The position numbers were made by a program, and so were the translations under genes. From positions 96,676-125,157 of the forward strand of contig DHCY01000022.1 in the NCBI GenBank assembly GCA_002399085.1: 28,482 nt of DNA. The letters are read 5' to 3'. This document shows positions 1 through 7,688 of this stretch, piece after piece (within the stretch, counting starts at the first letter, position 1; every line of letters begins with the position of its first letter). This stretch comes from Anaerolineaceae bacterium UBA4890 (GTDB lineage Bacteria; Chloroflexota; Anaerolineae; Anaerolineales; Anaerolineaceae). The notes beneath the pieces are model-generated. The model worked only from the letters and a program-made list of their open reading frames with translations. It did not search any database and was not told the DNA's origin.

Positions 1-6
1 GAGCAA

Positions 7-2037
7 ATGGACCACAGCCAGATGGACCATGGCGGAAGCGACCACAGTGGTCATAGCGAGCACAGCGGTCACGGCGATTTGGGACACAGCTCGCACCATC
101 AAGCCATGATCGAAGACTTCAAAAAGCGTTTTTGGGTCGTGCTGGCACTAAGCATTCCCATCGTCGTACTGTCTGACATGATGCAAATGCTTTTCAACTA
201 TCACATCGACTTTCCAGGCTACAATATCGTCCTGTTTGTGCTTTCTTCCATCGTCTTTTTCTACGGCGGCTGGCCGTTTTTCAAAGGAGCCAAAGACGAA
301 TATGCCCTGCGCAAGCCCGGGATGATGATGCTAATTTCCCTGGCGATCACTGCTTCCTACATTTACAGCACGCTGACCACCTTCTTCATCGAAGGATCAG
401 AATTTTATTTCGAGCTGACCACACTAATCCTGATTATGCTTCTGGGTCATTGGATCGAAATGCGCTCCCAGCTGGGCGCTTCCAAGGCGTTGGAGGAACT
501 GGTCAGGCTGATGCCAGAGACTGCTCATAAACTTGACCAGGACGGCAACATCACAGAAGTCAGCATGAAGGAACTCGTGCCTGGTGACCTGATTTTGATT
601 AAGTCAGGCGAAAAGGTGCCGACAGATGGCAAGATCATCGAAGGCGAATCTGCGGTCAACGAAGCCATGCTCACCGGCGAATCGGTGCCGGTCGAGAAGA
701 AACCGGGCATGCAGGTGATTGGCGGGTCAGTGAACGGCAATGGCGTCCTTACTGTGAAGGTTGAGCGGCTGGGTGATGAAACCTACCTCGCCCAGGTCAT
801 CAAAACAGTCCGGGATGCCCAGGCGCAAAAATCCCGCACGCAGAGTTTGGCAGATCGCGCCGCGGGCTGGCTGTTTTGGATCGCCTTAGGTGCAGGTGCA
901 ATCACCTTTATTTATTGGATCATCGCCAGCGACCTGAATTTCGCCCTCGAACGCATGGTCACCGTGCTGGTGATTGCCTGTCCGCATGCACTTGGGCTGG
1001 CGGTGCCCCTAGTCAATGCCGTATCGACCTCGATTGCCGCACAGAATGGCTTGCTCATTCGAAACCGTAATCAATTTGAGGAGGGCAGAAACGTCGATAT
1101 CATCGTCTTCGATAAAACCGGCACACTCACCAAGGGTGAGTTTGGTGTCACCGACCTCGTGCCCGGTGAAGTCATCAGTGAAGAAGAATTGCTCACTATC
1201 GCTGGCTCGCTCGAATCTCAATCAGATCACCCCATCGCGGTTGGTATCACGAAAGCCGCCCAGGAACGCAACCTGACCTTTGAAAAAGTTACCAATTTTG
1301 AAAACCTGACCGGGTCCGGAATTCAGGCGGATTTGCACGGTAAGACTTATTCGATCGTCAGCCCGGGTGAAGTTGAAAGACGGAACATTGCGTACGATAC
1401 AAACCGCTTTGAAGAAATCGCAGCAGAGGGCAAGACAGTCGTTTTTGTTTTGGAAGAAGAGCGCCTGTTGGGTGTCATCGCAGTAGCAGATATCATCCGC
1501 GAGAGCTCCAAAGAGATCATCAACGAATTGAAGAATCTCGGGATTGAATCAGTGATGATAACAGGTGATAATGACAAAGTCGCTAACTATGTGGGCAGGA
1601 ATCTCGGCATATCCCGTGTTTACAGCCAGGTATTACCTGATCAAAAACTATCAAAAATCCAGCAGTTACAGGAGGGAGGCGCGAAAAAGGTTGCCATGGT
1701 GGGTGACGGTATCAACGACGCCCCAGCTTTGGCTGCCGCAGATTTGGGCATCGCTATCGGCGCGGGAACAGATGTTGCCATGGAGACTGCTGATGTGATT
1801 TTGGTAGATTCAGACCCCAAGGATGTCCTTAGCATCATCAAACTCTCCAAAGCAACTTATCGGAAGACTGTCCAAAACCTGTTTTGGGCAGCAGGATATA
1901 ACATCATCGCCATCCCCCTCGCAGCCGGCATATTGGCTTCCCGTGGGTTTGTGATCACCCCTGCAATTGGCGCGGCGGTCATGTCCCTCAGCACCATCAT
2001 CGTTGCCATCAACGCGCAATTGTTGAAGATTGAATAA
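7..2037 (+). CDS. copB: CopB-type copper/silver-exporting P1B ATPase
   Basis: Membrane ATPase that pumps copper (or silver) ions out of the cytoplasm. It carries all P-type ATPase landmarks: TGES at residues 223-226 (actuator), the transmembrane metal site CPH at 325-327, the phosphorylation site DKTGT at 369-373, the HP dipeptide at 408-409 and GDGINDAP at 566-573, then two C-terminal helices with an MSLS motif. CPH rather than CPC marks the P1B-3 (CopB) subgroup, known for Cu/Ag export. The first 32 residues are a His/Asp/Ser-rich segment typical of CopB metal-binding tails; there is no HMA domain. At 676 residues it is close to full family length. The frame is open to the window edge (six bases upstream), so the true start may lie further 5'. 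No partner chaperone or regulator is visible. Confidence 0.93.
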   Translation: MDHSQMDHGGSDHSGHSEHSGHGDLGHSSHHQAMIEDFKKRFWVVLALSIPIVVLSDMMQMLFNYHIDFPGYNIVLFVLSSIVFFYGGWPFFKGAKDEYALRKPGMMMLISLAITASYIYSTLTTFFIEGSEFYFELTTLILIMLLGHWIEMRSQLGASKALEELVRLMPETAHKLDQDGNITEVSMKELVPGDLILIKSGEKVPTDGKIIEGESAVNEAMLTGESVPVEKKPGMQVIGGSVNGNGVLTVKVERLGDETYLAQVIKTVRDAQAQKSRTQSLADRAAGWLFWIALGAGAITFIYWIIASDLNFALERMVTVLVIACPHALGLAVPLVNAVSTSIAAQNGLLIRNRNQFEEGRNVDIIVFDKTGTLTKGEFGVTDLVPGEVISEEELLTIAGSLESQSDHPIAVGITKAAQERNLTFEKVTNFENLTGSGIQADLHGKTYSIVSPGEVERRNIAYDTNRFEEIAAEGKTVVFVLEEERLLGVIAVADIIRESSKEIINELKNLGIESVMITGDNDKVANYVGRNLGISRVYSQVLPDQKLSKIQQLQEGGAKKVAMVGDGINDAPALAAADLGIAIGAGTDVAMETADVILVDSDPKDVLSIIKLSKATYRKTVQNLFWAAGYNIIAIPLAAGILASRGFVITPAIGAAVMSLSTIIVAINAQLLKIE

Positions 2038-2092
2038 GGAATCAGCAACCACCTAAAACTGGGTCGACCTATGTCCAACTTGTTTCGAAGGT

Positions 2093-2360
2093 TTACCACC
2101 CCCTCTTCAGAGGGGGCAGGGGGGTGAGAGTCTTAGACAATTAAAATCGGGCGACTTTGGAAGATCGCCCTTACTGAAATTCCACACACAAAACTTACCA
2201 CCCCCTCTTCAGAGGGGGCAGGGGGGTGAGAGTCTTAGACAATTAAAATCCTGGCGACTTTGGAAGATCGCCCCTACTGAAATTCTACACACAAAATTTA
2301 CCACCCCCTCTTTAGAGGGGGTAAGGGGGTTAGAGTCTTAGACAATTAAAATCCGGGCAA
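2093..2360. repeat. Tandem ~102-103 bp direct repeat, about 2.6 copies
   Basis: Copies begin near 2093, 2195 and 2298; the third breaks off around 2358. Each opens with ttaccacccc and a near-perfect palindrome (CCCCCTCT, 2-nt loop, AGAGGGGG; first copy 2099-2116). A G-rich run and the shared block agtcttagacaattaaaatc follow. In copies 1 and 2 a second hairpin (GGCGA...TCGCC) comes next. Copy 3 differs in the loop (tc to tt) while the stem is kept. The array fills the gap between the copper ATPase and the AraC gene, and nothing in it looks coding. It resembles REP-like intergenic repeats, and the first palindrome could also help end copB transcription. Confidence 0.85.
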
Positions 2361-2425
2361 CCGTGGTCATGATACTTGGAGCCAAGCGTGCAGTACTGGT
2401 CGCCCCTACAAGGTCTGACAATACC

Positions 2426-3346
2426 TTACGCCACACTTCTGACGGGTAACATTTCAATATATCCCCGCCAGCCTTCGGGCGCTAACTGCATCCGTGGTGC
2501 CTCCTCGGGTGCATACTGGTAGCCGTAAACCTCCGGGTTAAACGAACCGATGTGCTGCATGCAAAAACCAACCGCCTCTTCAAAATGCTCGTCGTCATAG
2601 GGCTCGCCCTGGAAGACGATCATTTTTCCGGCTGGCAAATCAATCAAATCAAAGCCTACCGGCACCTCGCCGTCAAAATCTGATGGCACTTCCACTCCCT
2701 GTGCATAAATTCCAGTGTTCTCCAGCCGCACGTTTGCAGGCAACCAAAGCCCAACCGGCTCATAAAGCGCTTCCTTAATCTCCATCAGCACATCCCAGGC
2801 ATCCGACGACTGACCATCCTTGCCGCAGCCTATTTCAGTTGCATATTCGAAGTAGTCCGCGGCTGCTTTGCTGCGCCGCAGGATCAGTTTTCTGGCGGGG
2901 CGTTCGATAATTTGAGTAAAAATCACGGCAGTTTCTTTCATTGTAGAATCCTTTCTATCTGAATTGGACCGGTCGAGGTAGCTGAAGGGGATCAGCCACC
3001 CCTCTGGTGTGGGACGAGTTGCATATTTTTTGGAGGAGATCCCGAACGCATTGCTAAACGCGCGTGTGAACCCTCCGTGACTGTCAAAAACAAAATCGAA
3101 GGCAACATCAATCACCCTGCATTTCCCAGCCCTCAGTGCGTGAGCCGAGGCTGTCAGCCTTTCCTTACGAATAAAATCAAACGGAGAAAGACCTGTCACT
3201 GCTTTGAAGATCCTGGCTGCGTGATATTGGGAATAGCCGGCTGCCTTTGCCACATCGACTGCTGTGATTCGTTCACGAAGATGCTGATGGATGTAACTCT
3301 TCATCCGTTCAGCAGCAACCGAAACTTCTGTGTTTGTCTTATTCAT
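2426..3346 (-). CDS. AraC-family regulator with GyrI-like effector-binding domain
   Basis: Transcription factor of 306 residues. Residues about 14-112 form the two-helix-turn-helix AraC DNA-binding domain (ITAVDVAKAAGYSQYHAAR for the first HTH; GGFTRAFSNAFGISSKKYA for the second). Residues about 136-300 form a GyrI-like small-molecule-binding domain, the same order as in Rob-type regulators. The start has only a weak, distant Shine-Dalgarno site. An internal ATG at 2941 (Met136) sits exactly at the domain boundary behind AAAGGA with 7-nt spacing, so a stand-alone GyrI-like protein of about 171 residues could also be made. It is divergent from the carotenoid remnant, but no operator can be assigned. 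Confidence 0.88.
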   Translation of the reverse strand: MNKTNTEVSVAAERMKSYIHQHLRERITAVDVAKAAGYSQYHAARIFKAVTGLSPFDFIRKERLTASAHALRAGKCRVIDVAFDFVFDSHGGFTRAFSNAFGISSKKYATRPTPEGWLIPFSYLDRSNSDRKDSTMKETAVIFTQIIERPARKLILRRSKAAADYFEYATEIGCGKDGQSSDAWDVLMEIKEALYEPVGLWLPANVRLENTGIYAQGVEVPSDFDGEVPVGFDLIDLPAGKMIVFQGEPYDDEHFEEAVGFCMQHIGSFNPEVYGYQYAPEEAPRMQLAPEGWRGYIEMLPVRSVA

Positions 3347-3469
3347 GGTTAATTATTCATCCTGACCCAAATTATACAGGGCAGGCTACGAATTTCTTGA
3401 CTTGAATTGCTGTTTTTCTGCGATCGGGTGATGTGGATTACCAATAGAATTCCCCCCATTCGACAATAA

Positions 3470-3497
3470 TTGGTAAAATATCTCCTTAGTGTATGAC
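3470..3497 (+). promoter_or_regulatory. Candidate sigma-70 promoter for the carotenoid remnant
   Basis: TTGGTA (3470-3475), a 16-bp spacer, then TATGAC (3492-3497). Each box matches consensus at four of six positions. It lies 23 bases upstream of the ATG at 3520, which has a GGAGG Shine-Dalgarno site. Weak evidence. Confidence 0.35.
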
Positions 3498-3519
3498 ACA
3501 TTAATTCTTGGGAGGTTTT

Positions 3520-3876
3520 ATGGGGTACGACGCCATCATTATCGGTGGAGGTTTGGCAGGGCTCACAGCAGCAAGTCTGCTTGCAAAGAGGCAGCTTAAA
3601 GTAGCAGTCATTGAAAATGGGTACAATCCAGGCGGATCTTGCGGTGTTTTTAAGCGAGGATCGGTTACTTTCGACAACGGCGCAGCGATGCTTTATGGTT
3701 TTGGTCCCAGTGGGTTTAATGCCCATCGCTTTGTGTTTAATTGCCTTGAAGAACCAATTGACGTCATCCAGCATGACTACCTGTATACAGTCGTGTTTAA
3801 TGGTCACCGCATTCCATTTTGGCTGGATGTGAACAAATTTGCAGACGAACTATGCAAGGTTTTTCCTTCAGAAGCT
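3520..3876 (+). pseudogene. N-terminal fragment of a CrtI/CrtN-like carotenoid desaturase/oxidase
   Basis: The start at 3520 is set by GGAGG four bases upstream. The first ~119 residues are a clear FAD/NAD(P)-binding N-terminus of the phytoene-desaturase family: GGGLAGL dinucleotide-binding loop, an acidic residue ending strand 2 (VIEN), then PGGSCG and a substrate-side segment. Complete family members run to about 490 residues. Here family-like sequence stops near FPSEA (nt 3874-3876). The frame then runs through unrelated residues to a stop at 3925-3927. The sequence after the break belongs, in another frame, to the C-terminus of a glycosyltransferase, so an internal deletion removed roughly three quarters of this gene. 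It lacks the substrate and C-terminal FAD regions and should be inactive. Confidence 0.75.
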
Positions 3877-4063
3877 GGTCTGGATGATGGTTCTGTACTT
3901 GATCGCAAAAAAGATCGGTCGCTTTGACATCATTGGACTCATTTTCTACCCAATTCAGGTGTTTAGTTTTCTCATCATCTTTTTAGTCTCTCTTATAAAA
4001 AAACTGTTTGGTCTTCCAATTATTTGGAAAGGTCGTGTTGTAGCCGGAAAGAGAAAAGTATGA
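3877..4063 (+). pseudogene. C-terminal remnant of a family 2 glycosyltransferase
   Basis: Read in the frame ending at 4063, this encodes about 60 residues with a cytoplasmic GRFD segment, one or two hydrophobic helices (LIFYPIQVFSFLIIFLVSLI) and a closing WKGR followed by basic residues. That is the usual C-terminus of membrane-bound GT2 enzymes in carotenoid glycoside loci. The catalytic GT-A domain (DxD, QxxRW) is absent. The frame continues upstream into the desaturase fragment without a sensible start. Its stop TGA overlaps the ATG of the next gene (ATGA at 4060-4063), the coupling expected of the original operon. Assignment rests on tail features and context. Confidence 0.6.
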
Positions 4064-4575
4064 GGATATTTTTTTTGCCGACCGGTTTGACTTTACTACT
4101 ATGTTTTGCAGTTTGGATGGTCATAAATCTCTCGGTTTCTTACTTTTGTCTCCATTTACCTGACAAATGGATGGACCCAAACTCCTTCCTTTTTCGAACC
4201 CGAAAATTTGAGAAGGGCGGACAGATCTATCAGGACATTTTTCGGATCAGGCATTGGAAACACTGGTTGCCGGATGGTGGGGCGCTTTGGAAAAATAAAG
4301 GTAATAAAAAAAAGCACCTTGAAAATTACTCCGGAGAAAACCTCACAAGATTCCAGGTTGAATCATGTCGGGCTGAGCTAACTCATTGGTTGGCGATTCT
4401 GCCTTTCTGGGTCTTTGGTTTTTTTCTGCCTGCGAGCTCAGTCTGGTTCATGCTTTTTTATGCTCTGGTTGCCAACCTTCCCTGCGTCTTCGCCCAAAGA
4501 TACAATCGTCCAAGAGTACAGAAATTAATCCACAAAGTGCAGAATCCCAATCCGAAAAATCCAGAAATCCTATAA
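4060..4575 (+). CDS. Carotenoid glycosyl acyltransferase, CrtO-like (Staphylococcus sense)
   Basis: About 171-residue membrane protein resembling glycosyl-4,4'-diaponeurosporenoate acyltransferase, which esterifies the sugar of a carotenoid glycoside with a fatty acid. Typical features are two N-terminal hydrophobic stretches, then the family block: FLFRTRKFEKGGQIYQ, followed by RHWKHWLPDGGALW, ENLTRFQVESCRAELTHW and two more hydrophobic helices. The ATG at 4060 is chosen because it overlaps the upstream stop by four bases and begins the conserved MRIFFLP segment; an earlier ATG at 4024 lies inside the glycosyltransferase tail. The gene looks intact, but its pathway partners just upstream are truncated, so it may be orphaned. 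Confidence 0.75.
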   Translation: MRIFFLPTGLTLLLCFAVWMVINLSVSYFCLHLPDKWMDPNSFLFRTRKFEKGGQIYQDIFRIRHWKHWLPDGGALWKNKGNKKKHLENYSGENLTRFQVESCRAELTHWLAILPFWVFGFFLPASSVWFMLFYALVANLPCVFAQRYNRPRVQKLIHKVQNPNPKNPEIL

Positions 4576-4593
4576 GAACCTGAGATATAAAAA

Positions 4594-4621
4594 CTGCGAA
4601 CTCAGGATCCGGAATTCGCAG
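4594..4621. other. Inverted repeat between convergent genes
   Basis: CTGCGAA (4594-4600) and TTCGCAG (4615-4621) form a 7-bp stem with a 14-nt loop between the acyltransferase (+) and the TspO-like gene (-). There is no clear T-run on either side. It could be a weak bidirectional terminator. Confidence 0.3.
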
Positions 4622-4657
4622 TGTGATGAAGAAAATATTTAGCTGCTAAGGGCTAAA

Positions 4658-5449
4658 TTAGGCTGATTTTTGTTTGGGTAAGAACCACCATCTGTTTATG
4701 ATAAAGGATGCTATTGCCACCAGAACCAGGATAGCTGCTCCAATTATTGCTACAGTCTCCAATTGCGCATATTGCCCATTAAAACCCTCTGGCGATCTCA
4801 GGTATTGGTAAATCCCAAAATAAGCCCAGGCAACAGGCAGCGGGAAAATCGCGTTGCGGATTTGGGTTTGAATGAGGATCAATAAGAGGATCGCAACAAT
4901 CAGGATGATGATCGCCCAGTTTACTTCAGAAATCCCAAAACCATTCCAATTAATTTTTACCAAGGCAGCGGCAATATTGACTACACTGGCAATCAACAGC
5001 CAACCCGCATACATCCCAAATGTGACCGGTAAGAGCCAGTGCTTTCCATCGTTGATTTTCAGGAGTTTGAGGCAGATCAACACCAATGCAATGAAAAATG
5101 CAAGTATGAATAAAACTGATATTTCTACGAGAACAAACGAAAAAGTGACGATCCAAGCGATATTCAACAGGCAGGATATTATGAACAAGGGTGTGATTTC
5201 TTCGACAGCCTTCGTATAATATGGGTCATTTTTCCTTGCGACCATCATGACGATGGAAAGCAACAAAAGTATGTAAATTACACTCCAAATACTGAAGGTG
5301 GATGGGCTGGGTGTGATCAAAGTTACAAATTGATCCGATATCTCTTTTTGGGTCAGTCCATTAATAACCCCCGTTGCACCAAGAGCATTCACAGCAAGGG
5401 TGATCACAAAGAAAATAAGGTTAATCCAGGCTTTCTTATTAGTTGACAT
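4658..5449 (-). CDS. TspO/MBR-related tryptophan-rich membrane protein
   Basis: Polytopic protein of 263 residues with about seven to eight hydrophobic helices. Segments such as SPSTFSIWSVIYILLL, NIAWI and MYAGWLL resemble the TspO/MBR (tryptophan-rich sensory protein) fold, but it is longer than classic five-helix TspO (~155 residues) and fits the extended Firmicutes/Chloroflexi versions. TspO proteins bind tetrapyrroles and have been linked to stress and porphyrin handling; the ligand here is unknown. The start is supported by AGGAGG six bases upstream of ATG at 5449. It appears monocistronic, with its own extended -10 promoter just upstream. Confidence 0.72.
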   Translation of the reverse strand: MSTNKKAWINLIFFVITLAVNALGATGVINGLTQKEISDQFVTLITPSPSTFSIWSVIYILLLLSIVMMVARKNDPYYTKAVEEITPLFIISCLLNIAWIVTFSFVLVEISVLFILAFFIALVLICLKLLKINDGKHWLLPVTFGMYAGWLLIASVVNIAAALVKINWNGFGISEVNWAIIILIVAILLLILIQTQIRNAIFPLPVAWAYFGIYQYLRSPEGFNGQYAQLETVAIIGAAILVLVAIASFIINRWWFLPKQKSA

Positions 5450-5492
5450 TTCTTTCCTCCTGTAAGTTGTGATTCAATGAATTCCTGAGATG

Positions 5493-5501
5493 ATTATACC
5501 A
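5493..5501 (-). promoter_or_regulatory. Extended -10 promoter of the TspO-like gene
   Basis: Reading the minus strand, TGGTATAAT is a perfect TATAAT with an upstream TG, about 45 bases before the ATG. No convincing -35 box is seen, as is usual for extended -10 promoters. Confidence 0.5.
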
Positions 5502-5569
5502 ACCTAAGAAAAACTGGGGTTTGTGTAATTTCAAAAAATTTGCTTTTACGAGCGAGAAATCTGATTTAT

Positions 5570-5610
5570 ATAAAAGAAAAACGAGGAAATCTAATAATGA
5601 TTTCCTCGTT
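5570..5610 (-). terminator. Rho-independent terminator after tRNA-Gln
   Basis: Perfect 12-bp stem (AACGAGGAAATC, 7-nt loop, GATTTCCTCGTT; 5580-5591 with 5599-5610) followed on the minus strand by TTTCTTTTAT. It lies ten bases downstream of the tRNA 3' end and separates the tRNA from the TspO-like gene. Confidence 0.9.
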
Positions 5611-5619
5611 CTGCTCAGG

Positions 5620-5690
5620 CTGGGGGTACTGGAGTCGAACCAATACATACGGATTCAGAGTCCGCTGTCCTGCCATTAGACGAACCCCCA
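5620..5690 (-). tRNA. tRNA-Gln (anticodon CUG)
   Basis: The minus strand folds as a complete cloverleaf. Acceptor TGGGGGT pairs with ACCCCCA, with discriminator G. The D arm contains AATGGCA, and the anticodon stem GCGGA/TCCGT holds loop CTCTGAA, giving anticodon CUG. The T stem ATTGG/CCAGT encloses TTCGACT. It reads CAG codons. The 3' CCA is not encoded (G is followed by CCT), so it must be added by the CCA-adding enzyme. It has its own promoter and terminator. Confidence 0.95.
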
Positions 5691-5703
5691 CTAACGAAAC
5701 AAT

Positions 5704-5732
5704 AGTGTACCAAGTTTCGAGAATTCTATCAA
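5704..5732 (-). promoter_or_regulatory. Sigma-70 promoter of tRNA-Gln
   Basis: On the minus strand TTGATA (5727-5732), a 17-bp spacer and TACACT (5704-5709) preceded by TGG. Transcription would start about 7-8 bases before the mature tRNA 5' end. Confidence 0.7.
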
Positions 5733-5804
5733 GGGTTTTACTGGAAAGAGGGGATGGATCCTACTTCTACCCTTCTCCCAGAAGGAGTCTTTCCTGTTCC
5801 CAGA

Positions 5805-5856
5805 TCCCTGTTCTCTATTCCCTGTTCCCTATTCCCTGTTCCCTGTTTCCTGTTGC
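5805..5856. repeat. Degenerate heptamer tandem repeat, TTCCCTR
   Basis: About six to seven units of TTCCCTG/TTCCCTA (with variants TTCTCTA and TTTCCTG) run head to tail just beyond the rodA stop. They are non-coding and pyrimidine-rich on the plus strand. Similar short tandem heptamers occur in intergenic regions of other bacteria; no function is evident here. Confidence 0.7.
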
Positions 5857-5862
5857 AAGCTA

Positions 5863-6999
5863 TCAGCTATCCCCATTCTCAACGATACCTTTAGGCTTGG
5901 GGTCACTGCGCATGTGTACACTTTGCACCAGCCCAATGCCCAGGAGCATCGAAACCAACGAGCTGCCGCCATAGCTGATGAATGGCAGGGTTAAACCGGT
6001 AACCGGTAACAGACGCAGATTCACGCCGATGTTAACGATGGTCTGGAAGCCCATCAACACCCCGAACCCGTAAGCGATCAGAGACCCATAGGCATCCGGG
6101 GCGTTTTGGGCTACTTTAAAACAGCGAATGATCACAAAAACTAACGCTGAGATAACAATCACTGTTCCTACAAAACCAAATTCATTCGCAAGGACTGAAA
6201 AAATAAAGTCATTATGCCTGATTTTCAAAAAGCGCAATTGCACCTGGCTGCCCTGTCCATAGCCGTTGCCAAACCAGCCACCAGCACCGATGCTGATCAG
6301 CGCTTGCTCTACATTATAGGTTTCGCCGTGCCTGGCATTCTCATCCGGCTGCAAAAAATTGGTGATGCGTGCTTTCTGGTAATCTGCGAGGTAAGGAAAG
6401 TCGAGCGCGAAGGAGACTAACAGGAAAAACGCAGCAGCGGAAACCATAATCAGGATGTATTTGCTCTTCAACCCACTGATCCACAGCATAGCCGCCCAGA
6501 TCACAAAAATCACAATACTGGTGCTCAGGTTAGGCTGCAGAAGAATCCAGGTGACAATCCCCAGGGTAATTGCTAGGCTTCGACCAATGGTAAGCCAATT
6601 GTTAATGCGTTCGATATTGGCAGAGAAATAGCTTGCCAGAGACAAAATTATGGCAATTTTAGACAGTTCAGCCGGCTGAATGGTAACCAGCCCGGTCTCC
6701 AACCAGCGCGCTGCACCAAAGCGCTCACCTCCAATGACAAATACAATCATCAGCAGGATAGCGACCAAAATGTAAAACGGTTTACTCAACGTAGTCCAGA
6801 TGTGATAATCAAACGCAGCTACCAGAAAGAGCACCACCAAGCCGATGCCCAGGAATACTGCCTGGCGCTGAGGGTGTTCTTCCAGCGTAGGGTTACCAGC
6901 AATAGCAGAACTGATCAGTGCTACGCCGAATACGCACAAGATTAACACAACAGCGAAGAGCAAAAAGTCGAAGCGCTGCCAGATTTGACGGGTGTTCAT
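5863..6999 (-). CDS. rodA: RodA, SEDS peptidoglycan glycosyltransferase
   Basis: Integral membrane glycan polymerase of 378 residues with about ten transmembrane helices. It polymerises lipid II into glycan strands for side-wall growth, working with PBP2. SEDS signatures are visible: QPAELSK near residue 109, QPNLSTS near 155 and RHNDFIFSVLANEFGF at 261-276, where Asp264 matches the catalytic aspartate of RodA (DFIF motif). The C-terminal TGLTLPFISYGGSS block is also typical. The ATG overlaps the stop of the upstream minC-like gene (TGATG), and the cognate PBP2 gene is one gene further up. That pairing supports RodA rather than FtsW. It is the last gene of the elongasome operon. Confidence 0.92.
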   Translation of the reverse strand: MNTRQIWQRFDFLLFAVVLILCVFGVALISSAIAGNPTLEEHPQRQAVFLGIGLVVLFLVAAFDYHIWTTLSKPFYILVAILLMIVFVIGGERFGAARWLETGLVTIQPAELSKIAIILSLASYFSANIERINNWLTIGRSLAITLGIVTWILLQPNLSTSIVIFVIWAAMLWISGLKSKYILIMVSAAAFFLLVSFALDFPYLADYQKARITNFLQPDENARHGETYNVEQALISIGAGGWFGNGYGQGSQVQLRFLKIRHNDFIFSVLANEFGFVGTVIVISALVFVIIRCFKVAQNAPDAYGSLIAYGFGVLMGFQTIVNIGVNLRLLPVTGLTLPFISYGGSSLVSMLLGIGLVQSVHMRSDPKPKGIVENGDS

Positions 7000-7688
7000 C
7001 AGAGCAATCTCCCCGGTTTCAGACTGATGATGTTGATGCCGTTTTCATCTCTCGAGATGACCAAACCGTTACGCTTGCGCATTTTCAGCGGGACTTCAAC
7101 CTCTTCACCGTCCAGCACCAATCGTCCTTTTCCCAACCTCAATAAGCGTACGTATCTGCCCAGATCAGTGCCCATATTCATGGATGCCAATCCGTGCAGC
7201 GTGCCCCACAAAACCAGTGATCCGGCAACCCCCAACCTGGCATTTTCAGGCACATCACCGATCAACAGCAAATTACCGTTGTGCATGAGCTCCTCATCTT
7301 CAGCCAGGCTGCGGGGCAGGCAGTCGAAGCTCACCAACCCGCTCAGTGCAGCAGTTACTTCTGTTTTAGAGGTTTTTTTGTTTGGGTCAGGCAAGCTTGT
7401 GGGGAAGCCGTGATATTGAGCTGCCTGCCTGGTCGTTTCTGAGGTGCTCAGAATCGTCCACAGGCAAACGCCTTCATCCGCCAGACTTTTCATCAGTTTT
7501 AACAATTGATCTTCCGACCAATCCGTCGAACCGACATCAAGGGCAAGCCGCCCGCCTTTAAAGAAGCGTTCCTGGGTCTGAATGCGACCGACGAGCAAAT
7601 CGCGCTGCTGGTACCAGGGCACAAGCGGAAGGGCGATCAATACCCCTCCGTGAATTCCTCTTACTTGTAACTCCAGCTTATCCATCAT
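6999..7688 (-). CDS. minC: MinC-like septum-site-determining protein
   Basis: 229-residue protein whose second half (about 125-200) matches the MinC C-terminal beta-helix domain: LPRSLAEDEEL, GNLLLIGDVPENARLGVAGS, then LVLWGTLHGLA. MinC blocks FtsZ polymerisation away from mid-cell and normally needs MinD for membrane recruitment. The N-terminal ~100 residues are divergent but have a length and pattern consistent with MinC-N. Translation starts directly after the mrdA stop (TAGATGATG; either ATG may serve), and its own stop overlaps the rodA start. No minD or minE gene is in this operon, which leaves open how it is localised. Confidence 0.78.
   Translation of the reverse strand: MMDKLELQVRGIHGGVLIALPLVPWYQQRDLLVGRIQTQERFFKGGRLALDVGSTDWSEDQLLKLMKSLADEGVCLWTILSTSETTRQAAQYHGFPTSLPDPNKKTSKTEVTAALSGLVSFDCLPRSLAEDEELMHNGNLLLIGDVPENARLGVAGSLVLWGTLHGLASMNMGTDLGRYVRLLRLGKGRLVLDGEEVEVPLKMRKRNGLVISRDENGINIISLKPGRLL

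Noticed and set aside
2093..2360. CRISPR array
   Set aside because: The unit is ~102 bp with fewer than three copies and no unique spacers between short repeats; no cas genes are nearby.
3349..3807. 152-codon minus-strand ORF
   Set aside because: Antisense to the desaturase fragment, whose frame has clear family motifs and a GGAGG ribosome-binding site; the minus-strand protein resembles nothing.
5540..5974. 144-codon plus-strand ORF
   Set aside because: It runs through the terminator, tRNA-Gln and heptamer repeat on the opposite strand, so it is not a real gene.
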